A DNA stretch of 64,000 nucleotides from Stictocephala bisonia. Taxonomy: Eukaryota > Arthropoda > Insecta > Hemiptera > Membracidae. The notes under the pieces were generated by a model, which was not told the origin of the DNA, searched no databases, and saw only the letters and a list, made by a program, of their open reading frames with translations. The position numbers and the translations under genes are program-made. Every line of letters starts with the position of its first letter. The first letter of the stretch is position 1. Positions 1 to 11,535 of this stretch are shown here, in pieces. The stretch is from contig JAQJVL010000328.1 of assembly GCA_035578905.1 (NCBI GenBank), forward strand, positions 558,001 to 622,000, in the 5' to 3' direction.

Positions 1-329
1 CTTAAATAAAAAAAAATCTTTATAAAACTCCAGAAATAACAACTGAACTAACCTGGGAGTTATCTTTTAAGATACCTCCATGTTATTGGCTGTCTCCAGT
101 TTGAAGATTTGTTTTAAAACATATGTTTATTACTTTTACTGTGTTGTTGTTGAATTAAAATTAACCACTGAGTCTGGCTTTTAATTGTCCGAATATCTTG
201 TTTAGATATAGTTTTGTCAACTAAAGCTGAATGTTATGTCATTTAGTATTCTTGTTTTCTTAGTTTAATAATTTATATAAATATTCCTTCAAAACTATGG
301 ATAGACTACTTCGTTCAGATAAACTTAGT

Positions 330-830
330 ACGAATATCACACAGTTCTGCCGTTGAATGGCTTTACTGAAAATGTACTTTTGACATTTATATCTGGTGTA
401 GAAAACATTGATGACAAAGGTAAATTATCTCTTTTAGTAAACTATGTATTACCAACAGTCTACATATTGTTCAATGATTTTGAAAAGTGTTCGGAGACTA
501 TTGAAAATTAGATAGCTGTCTATGTGAAGGCTAAAAATGGAAATGTTCTCTCATCATTAGTTAACTATTAGAAGTGAAGCACCACATGATACTGTGTTAA
601 AATAATTCACAATTTTAGAACAATTAGTCAAAATTGTGAATTTAAATCAGTATCTTCTTCAGAAATTAAAGACGATCATGTATTAGATGCCTTCATGCGA
701 GGATTAAATTCCCAAGAAACTAGAATGCGACTGTTTGAAAATCCCACTCTAACATTTAAATGAGCTTACGAACAAGCTTTAGCTTTTGGAATGGAAAAGA
801 CACAATCAAGTCAATATTTCAATGTATAAA
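330..830 (+). pseudogene. LTR-retrotransposon gag fragment, decayed
   Basis: Not an intact gene. Translated pieces resemble the capsid region of Gypsy or BEL-type Gag. An upstream piece (about 385-510) reads GVENIDDKGKLSLLVNYVLP. A downstream piece (about 655-830) contains DHVLDAFMRGLNSQETRMRL, then NPTLTF, then after an in-frame TGA AYEQALAFGMEKTQSSQYF. The order 'D-x-F-x-x-G-L, short helix, R-x-R-L, leucine/threonine turn, A-x-x-x-A' is what such Gags show. Stops and frame changes separate the pieces. I see no protease, integrase or LTRs nearby, so this is an old fragment. Assignment rests on pattern recognition only. Confidence 0.45.
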
Positions 831-1099
831 AAATCTTTTTAAATGCTCTTCTAACACAGAAAAAATGTCACCGTTCCAACTAATGTATCTGGATGTAATT
901 CAATAATATTCTTGACTCTTTTCATCCCTCGCAGAAGTGATTCTGTTCATCCCTCGCCATTCTGTTCATCCTTTTTGTGTAAAGTCCACTTGTGATGATG
1001 AGTTCTTAAAAATTATAAGATACCTACAAATCAATAATTCAACTGCAATTTATTGGGTTCCGTTTAAATTTCTAAAGAAAGTTTATGACAGTTTAGTGT

Positions 1100-2570
1100 G
1101 ACCTCACTTGGCTGACTCTTCGTTTCTCTATGGCCGCCGACTCCCTTAAAACACCAGTTATGAAGTCTCTCAATAAGAAGGGTAATGCTATGGATAGGAA
1201 CTATTATAGACCGTTTTCTATAACAAGTACCATCTCGAAGGTGTTAGAATAATTTTATTTGAACCGTCTCTACCCGTTTTTCGTTAACAACAATATACTT
1301 TTTGACAGATAGTTTGGATTTCAGGCAGTATATATACAATAAGTACCATGTTCAGCTTCGTTTCAATGTATCTAAAATACTTAAAATACAAACATATTTT
1401 TGATATTTTTAAACATATTATAAAGGCACACGATATGTTTAATCTTAAGCTGTTGATTAAAGAATTAGAACACTTTGGAATACGAGGTAATGCATTAAGT
1501 TTGTTTTTTTTTCATATCTGAACGACCGATTCCAAGCAGTTGAAGTCCCATACTTGGAAAATAAATGTATCTTAATCAGGAAATCACGTGAAAGAACTGT
1601 TTATTTTGGCACACCACAAGGCTCTGTTTTGGGACCGATCCTTTTTTGCTCTTTTTGAATGATTTACATACTAGTGTTTCTAGTGCTAATAATCATTGTC
1701 AATTTGCTGATGACACTTCTTTGAACATAAGTAGATTTTTGCGAAACAATCTGGAAATCGAAGCTTTCATACAAAGTGATATAATATTGCAATGGCTGGT
1801 TAGCAACAACCTCTCTGTAAATACAGATAAAAAACTAAGTTCATTGAAATCCAGCTGAGAAACTCAATAAACACTGCATCTAGTTTACATTTAGGTGAAA
1901 GTATAACTAAGTCTTGCACCCAGACAAACTCTTTATGTTTAATTACCCTATAAATTATCGCCTTAATATCTCTGAGCACTTAGCATAAGTATCTAGATTA
2001 ATCGGTAAAAGTCAATAATATTATCTTTCCCCTCCGTAGACTGTCTAAGTTTGCTGACACCAGTGTTTTTCTTACAGCCTATTATGGATGTTTATTTTCA
2101 CTTACAATCTGGAGTATGGCAATATGGAGTATGGCATTACTATCTGGGGAGCTGAAACTGCAAAAAGGTTTACTGCAACTGCAAAAAAACTTTTTTGCAT
2201 GTCCAGTCATTTTATTGGGGTTTTCCATAAAAAAATAAACACTTATTTAATTTTCGAAAAAACAATCACTATGATCTTAGACACGTCTCCTCACACTTAG
2301 TATATCTTAGCATAACAGTCACATCCTAATATTATAAAACTGTTTAATAATTTTCCCACATACGTAAAATGTGAACGTGATTGGGATGGATTCAGAGGTA
2401 AACTTAAGTCATTTTTAGTAGCAAGGAATACTGATTCAGTGTACAGGAGTACTTTGCTGATAAGGCCAATATTTTTGTTAGAATATGGTTTATTTATTAT
2501 ATCCACCATATTATTTTACTCCTTTGTGACAATTGACTATGCTATATACATCGTGTTTGATGATTAAAAA
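1100..2570 (+). pseudogene. Non-LTR retrotransposon (Jockey/CR1-like) reverse transcriptase fragment
   Basis: A broken LINE reverse transcriptase. In order along the plus strand, across several frames, I can read GNAMDRNYYRPFSI (about 1174-1215, finger motif N-Y-R-P), FGIRGNALSLFF (about 1470-1510), GTPQGSVLGPILF (about 1610-1650, the G-x-P-Q-G-S-V-L-G-P motif), FADDTS (about 1703-1720, catalytic aspartates) and WLVSNNLSVNTDKK (about 1790-1832). The C-terminal piece near 2100-2155 contains LTIWSMAITIWGA, as in the thumb region of Jockey/CR1/Rex-type elements. Frameshifts and stops lie between motifs and no endonuclease or poly-A tail is visible. It is separate from the Gag-like fragment upstream, which belongs to another class. 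Family placement below superfamily is uncertain. Confidence 0.75.
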
Positions 2571-4265
2571 TTCTCGTTTTTGATTTGGTATTCTTCTGTT
2601 TTCTTAGTTAAAAGATTTGAATAATTTGGAGGAACATTCATGAACTACTGACCAAAAACCGTATTGGAAAATTCTTCGTTTTTTATTTGATTTACTTGTC
2701 TATCATCCCAATGTAATGACAATAATGAAAACAGTTTGGGGAATGTAGGGCACAGTATTAGACTCAGAGTAAAAATGGCTAAGTGTTAAGAAAACATTTT
2801 TGAGGCATCAACAATAAAATGTTGATCACAATCAAAATATAAAGAAACCATGACGGAAGATGAACAAAACCTCAAATGGACCAGCAATTTTAGAAACACA
2901 TCCAAAAACACTTCTCAAAACCATACTTGAGTGAATGTTGTCATAGGCTCTGGTTTCACACCCTATGCCATCCATTAGTATAATGTACCTTCTCCACACG
3001 GAATGAGAGTTACTTTCACAATTGTGGGAATATATAAGTGTGAATAGCTATCGGAAATTTAAGTAGAACGTGGAAAAAGATACATCAGGTATTATCAGCA
3101 TGTAAACTTAAACTATAGATCACAAAAAGATTGTCTAAATCGTTAGTTAAAATGTCAATAACAATTATTCTTTTGTACATTTTTTGCTATTCATGTTAGT
3201 TACCGATGATGCTATTAGATGTTTCTTTTAACAACCATAAAATAGCAATTACATGAAAATTTATTAGTACTGCTTCGGTAAACATGATAGCCTTTCCGTG
3301 TTGTTTACCTTTAAACTTGTCTTTACTCCCACTACCTCTAAATTCGTTGACCCATTCAGCATCACGTGATCTAACCTGCTCCAGGAACATGTTTTGTATC
3401 CCGTATTCCTTATTTAGTTCTATGTGTACTTATGAACAAGTGACATCTATACAGCTTTGTACAAACTTTAATCCAGGATATCTTAAAAATCTTGAAGATC
3501 AGCATATTTGGTGAGTAATTTGGAGGTCAAAGTTTATTAATGTTTTAGGGTTGGCATTAAAATTACTGTTTGGATCTTACCTAAAAATAGGAATGTGAGT
3601 TGTTTAATATTTTTACCGATAGTAAATGTATAAAATACTAATGTTTACTTCAATTTAAAGACTTTGTAAGATACGTAAGGTGTCTTCCTCTTACCACTTT
3701 ATCTGACATATGCACATCCGCATTTATGTTCAGGCCGTGTGCATACAAATTTTACAGACTGTTTTTAACTACAGTCCTCATTTGGTCCATCTTTACTAAG
3801 CCACTTCTTGTCCAGTATGCATTGGAACTAATGGGAAGAGTGCATCAATTTGTTTCACGACAAGTAGAACATGTCTTGGAACTGTGTATAGCTTTTAATT
3901 TACGTGGCCTGTAACAGGAAAAAATCAATTACAGATGTGGACATAAAATGTTTAAACACATCCCTATGAGTATAAGATTATTCCAGTACCTCGACCCTTT
4001 TATGAAAACCTCAAAAAAGCGTTAGCAGTTAAAATGTTTTAAAGACTTTTTAAATTTAAGTTAAAATAAATGTTTAAAGTAATAACTTTACTACTTAGAA
4101 TCAATATTTGCTCATAAATTTGACATATCAAATAAATTTTGATGGATTTGGATTTAAAACATTGTTTGCACATCTATAAAAAAATCTCTATTATTATTAA
4201 ACTGAATAGTTTTTGTTTGTTTCCTTCTTTCAAATACCTTATGAAATGTAAAATACTGCCACTGC
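2571..4265. other. No recognisable feature
   Basis: AT-rich sequence with only short chance reading frames. I recognise no domain, repeat or RNA here. Confidence 0.5.
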
Positions 4266-4690
4266 ACGTGTATGGGGGGGGCGGGTGGGTCAATACCACT
4301 TTACGTGTAAGGGTGGGCTGGTAGGTCCAATATTACTGTACGTATATGGGCGGGCGAGTGGGTCAGTACCACTTTACGTGTATATGCGGGCGGGTAGTTC
4401 AATACCACTGTACGTGTATGGGCGGGTGAGTGGGTCAGTACCACTTTACGTGTATAGGCGGGTGGGTAGTTCAATACCACTGTACGTGTATGGGCGGGTG
4501 AGTGGGTCAGTACCACTTTACGTGTATGGGCGGGTGAGTGGGTCAGTACCACTTTACGTGTATGGGCGGGTGGGTGGATCAATGACACTGTACGTATATG
4601 GGCGGGCGGGTGGGTCAATACCACTGTACGTGTATGGGCAGGCGGGTGGGTCAATGCCACTTTACGTGTGGGCGGGCGGGTTACAGTTGC
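4266..4690 (+). repeat. G-rich minisatellite, about 36-bp unit
   Basis: About 11 tandem units combining a TGTACGTGTATGGGCGGGYG-like half with GGTGGGTCAATACCAC. One clean unit carries GGGCGGGCGGGTGGG (4600-4614), four runs of three G with one-base loops, which fits the G-quadruplex consensus. The same unit, in either orientation, recurs near 31.3, 33.4, 60.4-60.9 and 63.8-64.0 kb. Reading frames stay open on both strands because of the periodicity; I do not regard them as genes. Confidence 0.9.
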
Positions 4691-7350
4691 CTACTCACCC
4701 ATGTTTTGTTTTTGTAATTTTTTTAGCAGAATCAAGTAAATACATTAAGAATTTTTCTTTTTTATTTTTAATGATTATTACAATAATCAACCTTACACAT
4801 TGAAAAACTGTAACCTTTTATATATGAAATAATGATTTATTTTCCTTATTTCACATACAAAATGTTTACTTACTGATTGTTAAGGTAAGAAATCACTGGC
4901 TACCATTGCTAGTAGCGTAGCCGGCTACAACACCATGAATTTACTTCACCTATACTAATATATAGAATATACATAATTCTTTTCATAAAATTTACCGTCC
5001 CACCACTTTATATACATACAAAATTGAACGAGATATTCTCGTTAATCAACAAACGGATCTGTTTGGATCTTTCTGGGTAGCATACTTTTTCATTGAAATA
5101 AACTTTTGTTGTAGTTCCTAGCAGTTGGGCCACTGCAATCATTTATTTCATTTCTGTAGCTATTGATTTGATTAGGACTAAAACTAATAAAATATAAATA
5201 TTGTAGTACTTGATTTATATTTTTAGTAGACTACAAATAATAGAACACCATTAAAAATTTATTCTAGACAGTAATAAGTAAATAGTATATATATATTTAT
5301 TTTATGTATTGTATCAAAATGTGCATATTTGCTATAGTCAATGGTTAAAAATAAAGAAAGCTAATAGTTGGTGTAGTTAAACATTAAATATAAACGAACA
5401 CTTAAGTCTTAATCCTTTATTGCTTTTAACAATTATATAATGTAATACAAAGAAACAATAGTTATATAATTAAATAAATATTACCATGATAACTAAATGA
5501 AACTTTATGAAATATCTCAGAATTATATAAATAAATGGAATATTTCAAAATCTGTATACATGTATTATTCGTGCCTTTCAGGATATCTTGGAAAGATATC
5601 TCTTAAATAGTTTAATCTTTTTTTTCTAATTAAATCTTTTTAGGGCTTTTGGGACTTTATAGAGTGTTTTTAGTGCCATCATAGATAGATTATTTATAAA
5701 TTGAGTTGTGTTGGGTTAATTTTATTCAGATTATTCCTGATTTTTGTTCTTGTACAACATTCTGAATGATTTTTAGCAAAACGTAGAACTTGACAAGAAT
5801 ATTAACTTGAAATTTTGAAATATTATGTTTAATGTTTTACTGCCCTGAATACAGATGCTATCTAAAGATGTTTTTTAAATATTCATAAGTTAATAGATTT
5901 TGGTAAAATTTGAATATTATAAAATCACACTAATATTATTACGTTCTTCAGTGATAGTCGTAAAGTATGTCATCTTGTAGTCAGAAAGAATATTTTCAGT
6001 AGATGACCCTCAAACCTAGTGAAGATACAAGGAAGACAATTATTAATAAATTGATAACCGTATGATATTAGCTATTAAAACAATTAACTGCACGTCATAA
6101 ATACCGTAAGGATCTCTTTCTATCGGTTAGTTCTCTTGAGATCGTGTGATTCAATAGTTGACTTAAACACGTAATTTACCTAATCGTTGCCTTCCTTGGG
6201 AATCATGGCTTTGCCCCTTTCTTTGTTCAATCGTTTGTTTATTTACATATTTTTCAGACATAAAGCCTTGTACAGTACTTCAGATCCTATACCATAATGA
6301 ATAATAGTTAATTAATTTTTTTGTGTATGAACTTTTTCTCAAATTGACTTAATTACTTGTACAAGCCACTTTTACAAATAAATATATAACGAAATATACT
6401 TTTGATTTATTAATTCATATTTTTTTTAAATGTTTAATTCAATTAGTTATTATTACTGTTACTCTTATCAGTAAAGATCAAAATATTTTTAATAATGAAC
6501 GTTAAGAATTAAAGTAGCTTAATTTGAGAGTATTTAAATAATGTTTTAATAGAAAGATATCAAAATTAAAAGAATTGTAAAAAAGTAGTTGTTAGATTTG
6601 TTAGGGCAATAAATTGTAAAAGAATTGATATTGATTGGAGAATATACCAATCTCTTAAATAATCTCTAAATGATGGATACAAATATAAACATTTGTATGC
6701 ACATTAAGGGGAAAGATAATTATTATATCCTTCTAAGCTAGTCAGCATTTACGTAAAACCAGAGCTGTTACTTAACAGTGATTCTCACGCCATAAATGGA
6801 GTACTGAGTCAAGTGGGTTTTTTTTCACACTACATTTTGCATGGTTAACTTTGTTAATTAATGATTTATGCATTCTAGAGTTGCCTTTATGCCATACTGA
6901 TAGTTGTTTGTTTGTTTTTTTTAATCAAGGAGCCAATATCCCTACTACATTCATTTACCAAATGAACCAACATTCATTCATTTAGCCAAATTTAGAAAAC
7001 ATTCATTTACGCATATAAAGAGAACATACTGGAAAAAACATGTGAATAACTAATGAGAAAAATAGAAACTAAATCTCTAAAATATTTCATATTCATATGG
7101 TTATCCTTAAAGGATTTTTGGCGTTTCAGTTGGATTAAAACAGTTTATTATTAATTGTTTAAAATTAATTGCAACTTGGTGTTCTTTCACTCAGCTTCCC
7201 TAACAGTTCTCCCATGTAAGGATGATAAAGTGTTTTACCAAGACAACATAAGCTGTAATCTCACAGTCAATACTGCAGCTTATTAATAATTAAATGGCTA
7301 CTTAAACCATAGAAATGACTTTATTAAGATTTACATGCTCATACCACAAG
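4691..7350. other. No recognisable feature
   Basis: AT-rich intergenic sequence with no reading frame above 60 codons and no repeat structure that I can identify. Confidence 0.5.
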
Positions 7351-7463
7351 TATATCTCATAGATGTATAAACTAGTTCACGTTAGGGCTACTATTTTAAT
7401 AAATTAAATGATAAATATAATAAAGTACCCTTTTATTCATTTTTTATAAAAATATATTACCGG

Positions 7464-7487
7464 TTTCGGCTCTTAGGCCATCTTCAG
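7464..7487 (-). ncRNA. Hammerhead-ribozyme-like motif, PLE arm 1
   Basis: Minus strand reads CTGAAGA-T, stem GGC / loop CTAAGA / stem GCC, then GAAA. This is the conserved core order of the hammerhead ribozyme (CUGANGA, stem II, GAAA), which is known to occur in Penelope-like elements. Stem II is only three pairs and stems I and III are not obvious, so activity is unproven. Confidence 0.45.
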
Positions 7488-7572
7488 ATAGTAAATAATA
7501 TAACCTAAAATAAATTAACAAATTATAAAAATAAAAATAAAACAGATGAAAATAACATAACATATGATTAAT

Positions 7573-8289
7573 TTAGTGTGTGGGTAAGTTGAATTTTATT
7601 TTTTGATTCTTATGTTTTTTAACTTCTCTTATTTTTTCGTATATAGGATTGTTCATGTTAATTTGTGTATTTAATATGTTCTCTGGTTCATTATAATTGT
7701 TTATGTATATGTGTAAATTTTCTTTTGTATTCATTTTTTCTCCTTTCTTCTCGTATTCTAAAATTGTAACATTTTCATTTATATTTTGATAACTGTGATT
7801 TGATTGGAGAATATGTTCTGCAAAGTTAGATTTATTTGATGTTGAATTGTTGTTTCTTATGGCTTGTATGTGTTCTTTGTAACGTAAATTAAATGTTCTT
7901 CCAGTTTGTCCTATGTAAAAAGAATTGCATTCTGAGCATTTTATTTTATATATTCCAGATTTGTCATATTTGTTATTTTTATTTTCTTTGTTGGATAATT
8001 TGTTAATTAAAGTAAAAGTATTGTTCTTTGTTTTGTAACTGAGTGTATAATTACTGTGTTGAAATGTCTTTCTAATAGCTTTATTCATTTTTGTATTGTA
8101 AGGAACACTGATAAATTTTTTCTTTTCTTTTTCTTCCATTTTCTTATTCTTGTTTCTTTTTATTCTTTTTATTAATTTGTCAACAATTGTCGGATTGTAA
8201 CCATTTTTCGAAGCTAAGTATTTTATTGTTCTTTTTTCTTCTTCATAATCATATTTTTGCATTGGGACGTTTAACATTCTGTTTATCAT
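7573..8289 (-). pseudogene. PLE GIY-YIG endonuclease domain, arm 1
   Basis: An open frame of 238 residues, the C-terminal part of a Penelope-like polyprotein. The GIY-YIG nuclease fold is visible: GIY at residues 112-114, YIG at 125-127, followed by GQTGRTFNLRYKEH with the expected catalytic Arg (136) and His (140). A CSEC pair (118, 121) between GIY and YIG plus His159 and His165 could form the zinc-binding CCHH set typical of PLE nucleases. In PLEs this domain nicks target DNA to prime reverse transcription. It is in the same frame as the upstream RT piece (8362-8841), separated by a single in-frame TAA, so the first Met here is probably not a natural start. The element lacks its 5' half and cannot be autonomous. 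Confidence 0.85.
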
Positions 8290-8361
8290 AGATCTAAAAC
8301 TAGATAATTTGTACTTCCATGGGTGGTTAGAATTATATGGAATTAGTAAGTCACTTTGGGT

Positions 8362-8841
8362 TTATTTTCTAAAAATTTTGAAAGAGTGTTTATTTCCAAT
8401 ATTTGTGATTGTTAGATCTAAATAGTTTATTTCTTTTGTTTCATTTTCTTTTGTAAATTTTATTTTGTCATTTAATGAATTTAAGTATTCTAGTAATTCG
8501 TCACTTTCTTTTTCGTTTCCTTGGAAAAGACATATTACATCATCAACATAACGAAACCAATAGATTATTTTTTGTTTGTGAGGATTTGATTCATTCAAAA
8601 TTTTGTTTTGTTCCAGATTGTGTAAAAAGATGTTTGATATTATTCCTGATAAAGGAGATCCCATTGGTAGTCCATTATTTTGTTTGTAGAAATTGTCATT
8701 ATATTTGAAGTAATTTTGTTCAATACAAATTTCAGTTGATTTGATGATATCATTAATTTCATTAGTGTTGAGTCTGTTGGTTAGTGTGAGATCATTTCTC
8801 AAAATGTTTAATGTTTCTTTAGTAGGAATGTTTGTGTACAT
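8362..8841 (-). pseudogene. PLE reverse transcriptase fragment, arm 1
   Basis: The open frame of 159 residues holds the second half of a PLE reverse transcriptase. Just upstream of the first Met the frame continues as SFDIQDMYTNIP, the motif A region with its catalytic Asp, where the copy is truncated. Downstream are NNGLPMGSPLSGIISNIFLH (motif B region), RYVDDVICLF (YVDD catalytic box) and EINYLDLTI. The frame ends at a TAA directly after FKIFRK, where PLE proteins normally run on through a linker into the nuclease. The same stop is in the other arm. The upstream RT portion is missing, so this is a dead fragment. Confidence 0.88.
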
Positions 8842-8866
8842 GTCTTGTATATCAAATGATATACAA

Positions 8867-8879
8867 ATCCATATAATTC
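8867..8879. other. Palindrome centre (13-bp spacer)
   Basis: The only sequence between the two PLE arms. Together with the next base it contains CCATATAATTCT, which also occurs inside the element (9406-9417, and complementarily in arm 1). This suggests the junction arose through template switching or microhomology rather than by two independent insertions. Confidence 0.6.
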
Positions 8880-8904
8880 TTGTATATCATTTGATATACA
8901 AGAC

Positions 8905-9384
8905 ATGTACACAAACATTCCTACTAAAGAAACATTAAACATTTTGAGAAATGATCTCACACTAACCAACAGACTCAACACTAATGAAATTAATGATATC
9001 ATCAAATCAACTGAAATTTGTATTGAACAAAATTACTTCAAATATAATGACAATTTCTACAAACAAAATAATGGACTACCAATGGGATCTCCTTTATCAG
9101 GAATAATATCAAACATCTTTTTACACAATCTGGAACAAAACAAAATTTTGAATGAATCAAATCCTCACAAACAAAAAATAATCTATTGGTTTCGTTATGT
9201 TGATGATGTAATATGTCTTTTCCAAGGAAACGAAAAAGAAAGTGACGAATTACTAGAATACTTAAATTCATTAAATGGCAAAATAAAATTTACAAAAGAA
9301 AATGAAACAAAAGAAATAAACTATTTAGATCTAACAATCACAAATATTGGAAATAAACACTCTTTCAAAATTTTTAGAAAATAA
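8905..9384 (+). pseudogene. PLE reverse transcriptase fragment, arm 2
   Basis: Mirror copy of the arm 1 fragment: 159 residues, identical at protein level except for one residue (LNSLNG against LNSLND) in the stretch before the final strand motif. It starts within motif A (SFDIQD read from 8887) and carries the motif B GLPMGSP and YVDD boxes. It ends at the same in-frame TAA as arm 1, so the stop predates the duplication or was copied between arms. Confidence 0.88.
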
Positions 9385-9468
9385 ACCCAAAGTGACTTAC
9401 TAATTCCATATAATTCTAACCACCCATTTAAGTACAAATTATCTAGTTTTATATATATTATAAACAGA

Positions 9469-10173
9469 ATGTTAAACGTCCCAATGCAAAAATATGATTA
9501 TGAAGAAGAAAAAAGAACAATAAAATACTTAGCTTCGAAAAATGGTTACAATCCGACAATTGTTGACAAATTAATAAAAAGAATAAAAAGAAACAAGAAT
9601 AAGAAAATGGAAGAAAAAGAAAAGAAAAAATTTATCAGTGTTCCTTACAATACAAAAATGAATAAAGCTATTAGAAAGACATTTCAACACAGTAATTATA
9701 CACTCAGTTACAAAACAAAGAACAATACTTTTACTTTAATTAACAAATTATCCAACAAAGAAAATAAAAATAACAAATATGACAAATCTGGAATATATAA
9801 AATAAAATGCTCAGAATGCAATTCTTTTTACATAGGACAAACTGGAAGAACATTTAATTTACGTTACAAAGAACACATACAAGCCATAAGAAACAACAAT
9901 TCAACATCAAATAAATCTAACTTTGCAGAACATATTCTCCAATCAAATCACAGTTATCAAAATATAAATGAAAATGTTACAATTTTAGAATACGAGAAGA
10001 AAGGAGAAAAAATGAATACAAAAGAAAATTTACACATATACATAAACAATTATAATGAACCAGAGAACATATTAAATACACAAATTAACATGAACAATCC
10101 TATATACGAAAAAATAAGAGAAGTTAAAAAACATAAGAATCAAAAAATAAAATTCAACTTACCCACACACTAA
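9469..10173 (+). pseudogene. PLE GIY-YIG endonuclease domain, arm 2
   Basis: Mirror copy of the arm 1 nuclease, 234 residues from the first available Met; the frame is actually open all the way back to the TAA ending the RT piece. From that Met onward the residues equal those of arm 1, including GIY, YIG, the Arg/His catalytic pair and the CSEC cysteines. The arms differ just upstream of this point: a Trp codon of arm 1 is Phe here, and the codons before the shared Met have several substitutions. These differences show the palindrome is not simply one read folded on itself. Confidence 0.85.
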
Positions 10174-10258
10174 ATTAATCATATGTTATGTTATTTTCAT
10201 CTGTTTTATTTTTATTTTTATAATTTGTTAATTTATTTTAGGTTATATTATTTACTAT

Positions 10259-10282
10259 CTGAAGATGGCCTAAGAGCCGAAA
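10259..10282 (+). ncRNA. Hammerhead-ribozyme-like motif, PLE arm 2
   Basis: CTGAAGA-T-GGC-CTAAGA-GCC-GAAA on the plus strand, an exact copy of the arm 1 motif. It lies about 85 bp downstream of the nuclease stop and about 60 bp from the element end. Confidence 0.45.
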
Positions 10283-10356
10283 CCGGTAATATATTTTTAT
10301 AAAAAATGAATAAAAGGGTACTTTATTATATTTATCATTTAATTTATATCTCATAG

Positions 10357-10807
10357 AGTTTTCTTTTTTCCTGTTCGTTAAAATAATAAAAATTAAGAGT
10401 AGACACTACTCATATCCCTAGCTTTTTTTTAGTAAAAATTAAATACATGTCAATTTATTCCATTCATCACTATCAAAATCTACAATTTAGGGGAGAGGAT
10501 TAAAGTATTTATTAAGAGAACCAATTATATTGTTAACTAAATACATCTAATCAAACTGAAACTAGTCGTGAGTTAAAATATATATCAACAGTATCAAAAC
10601 GGATATCTATCTACTGCTTAAATTGTGGGGTAGACAAACGTGAGGGTGAAATAGATAATAATAATGATTGATTAATTAAGTAACAAGGAATAAACAACTT
10701 TAATTTTGCAAATGTTGATTTCTATCTTTAACATTCATTAGGAATCAACTTTTCAACTATCGATAACACAACAATAACAGTAGGTGGCCAAGATTAAGTG
10801 TGTCACT
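10357..10807. other. No recognisable feature
   Basis: AT-rich sequence between the PLE palindrome and the next array; nothing identified. Confidence 0.5.
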
Positions 10808-11535
10808 CGAAGAAGAGAACATCTGATTCACACTCGTGCCAGAGAACATCTGGTTCACCACTCGTACAAGGTAACATATGGTTCACCTATCGAAGAAGAA
10901 AACATCTGCTTCACTGCTTGTGGCAGAGAACATTTCGTTCACCGCTCGTGGAAGAGAATATCCAGTTCGCCATTCGTGGCAGAGAACATCTGGTTTACCG
11001 CTCGTGCCAGAGAACATACTGTTCACCTGTCGAGGCAGAGAATATCTGGTTCACCACTCACCGAACAAAACATCTGGTTCACCACTCGTAGCAGAGAACA
11101 TATCTGGTTCACCACTTGAAGTAGAGAACATCTGGTCCACCATACGTGGTAGAGAACATTTGGTTTACTCCTCGTGGAATAGAATATCTGATTCATAACT
11201 TGTGGCAGAATAAATGTGGTTCACCGCTCGTGGCAGAATACATTTGGTTCACCGCTCGTGGTAGAGAATATCCAGTTCGCCGCTCGTGATAACATCTGGT
11301 TTTCCACTTTTGTGGCCGAGAACATTTATTTCAACACTCGTGGCAGAGAATATCCGGTTCACCAACTCACCACATAAAACATCTGGTTCACCACTCGTAG
11401 CAGAGAACGGTTCACCATACTTGGTAGACAACATTTGGTTTACTCCTCGTGGAATAGAATATCCGTTTCATCACTTGCGGCAGAATACATTTGGTTCACC
11501 ACTATTGGTAGAGAACATGGGTTTCACCACTTGAA
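10808..11535 (+). repeat. Degenerate minisatellite, about 28-bp unit
   Basis: About 25 diverged units of the type GAGAACATCTGGTTCACC plus ACTCGTGGCA. Divergence between units is high, so this array is older than the G-rich ones. Several overlapping frames remain partly open; these are by-products of the repeat. Confidence 0.88.

Larger units (their letters stand above)
7351..10356. mobile_element. Head-to-head pair of 5'-truncated Penelope-like elements
   Basis: A near-perfect palindrome. Arm 1 (7401-8866, minus) and arm 2 (8880-10345, plus) are reverse complements over about 1,465 bp, separated by only 13 bp. Each arm carries the 3' part of a PLE: the reverse transcriptase from motif A onward, a GIY-YIG endonuclease, and a 3' end with a hammerhead-like motif. 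The direct repeat TATATCTCATAG at 7351-7362 and 10345-10356 looks like a 12-bp target-site duplication bounding the pair as one insertion. Between the left duplication and the palindrome are about 38 bp without a counterpart on the right, like the short one-sided extension known from Penelope elements. The arms differ at only a few positions, so the insertion is young or the arms have been homogenised. Confidence 0.9.

Noticed and set aside
4285..4803. Reading frames of 119-172 codons in the G-rich array
   Set aside because: Open on both strands because of the repeat period; same effect at 31314, 57539 and 63695.
7401..10345. Palindrome as a pure sequencing fold-back artefact
   Set aside because: The arms differ at several bases, a 13-bp spacer and a one-sided 38-bp extension exist, and a target-site duplication flanks the pair. 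An artefact is still not fully excluded.
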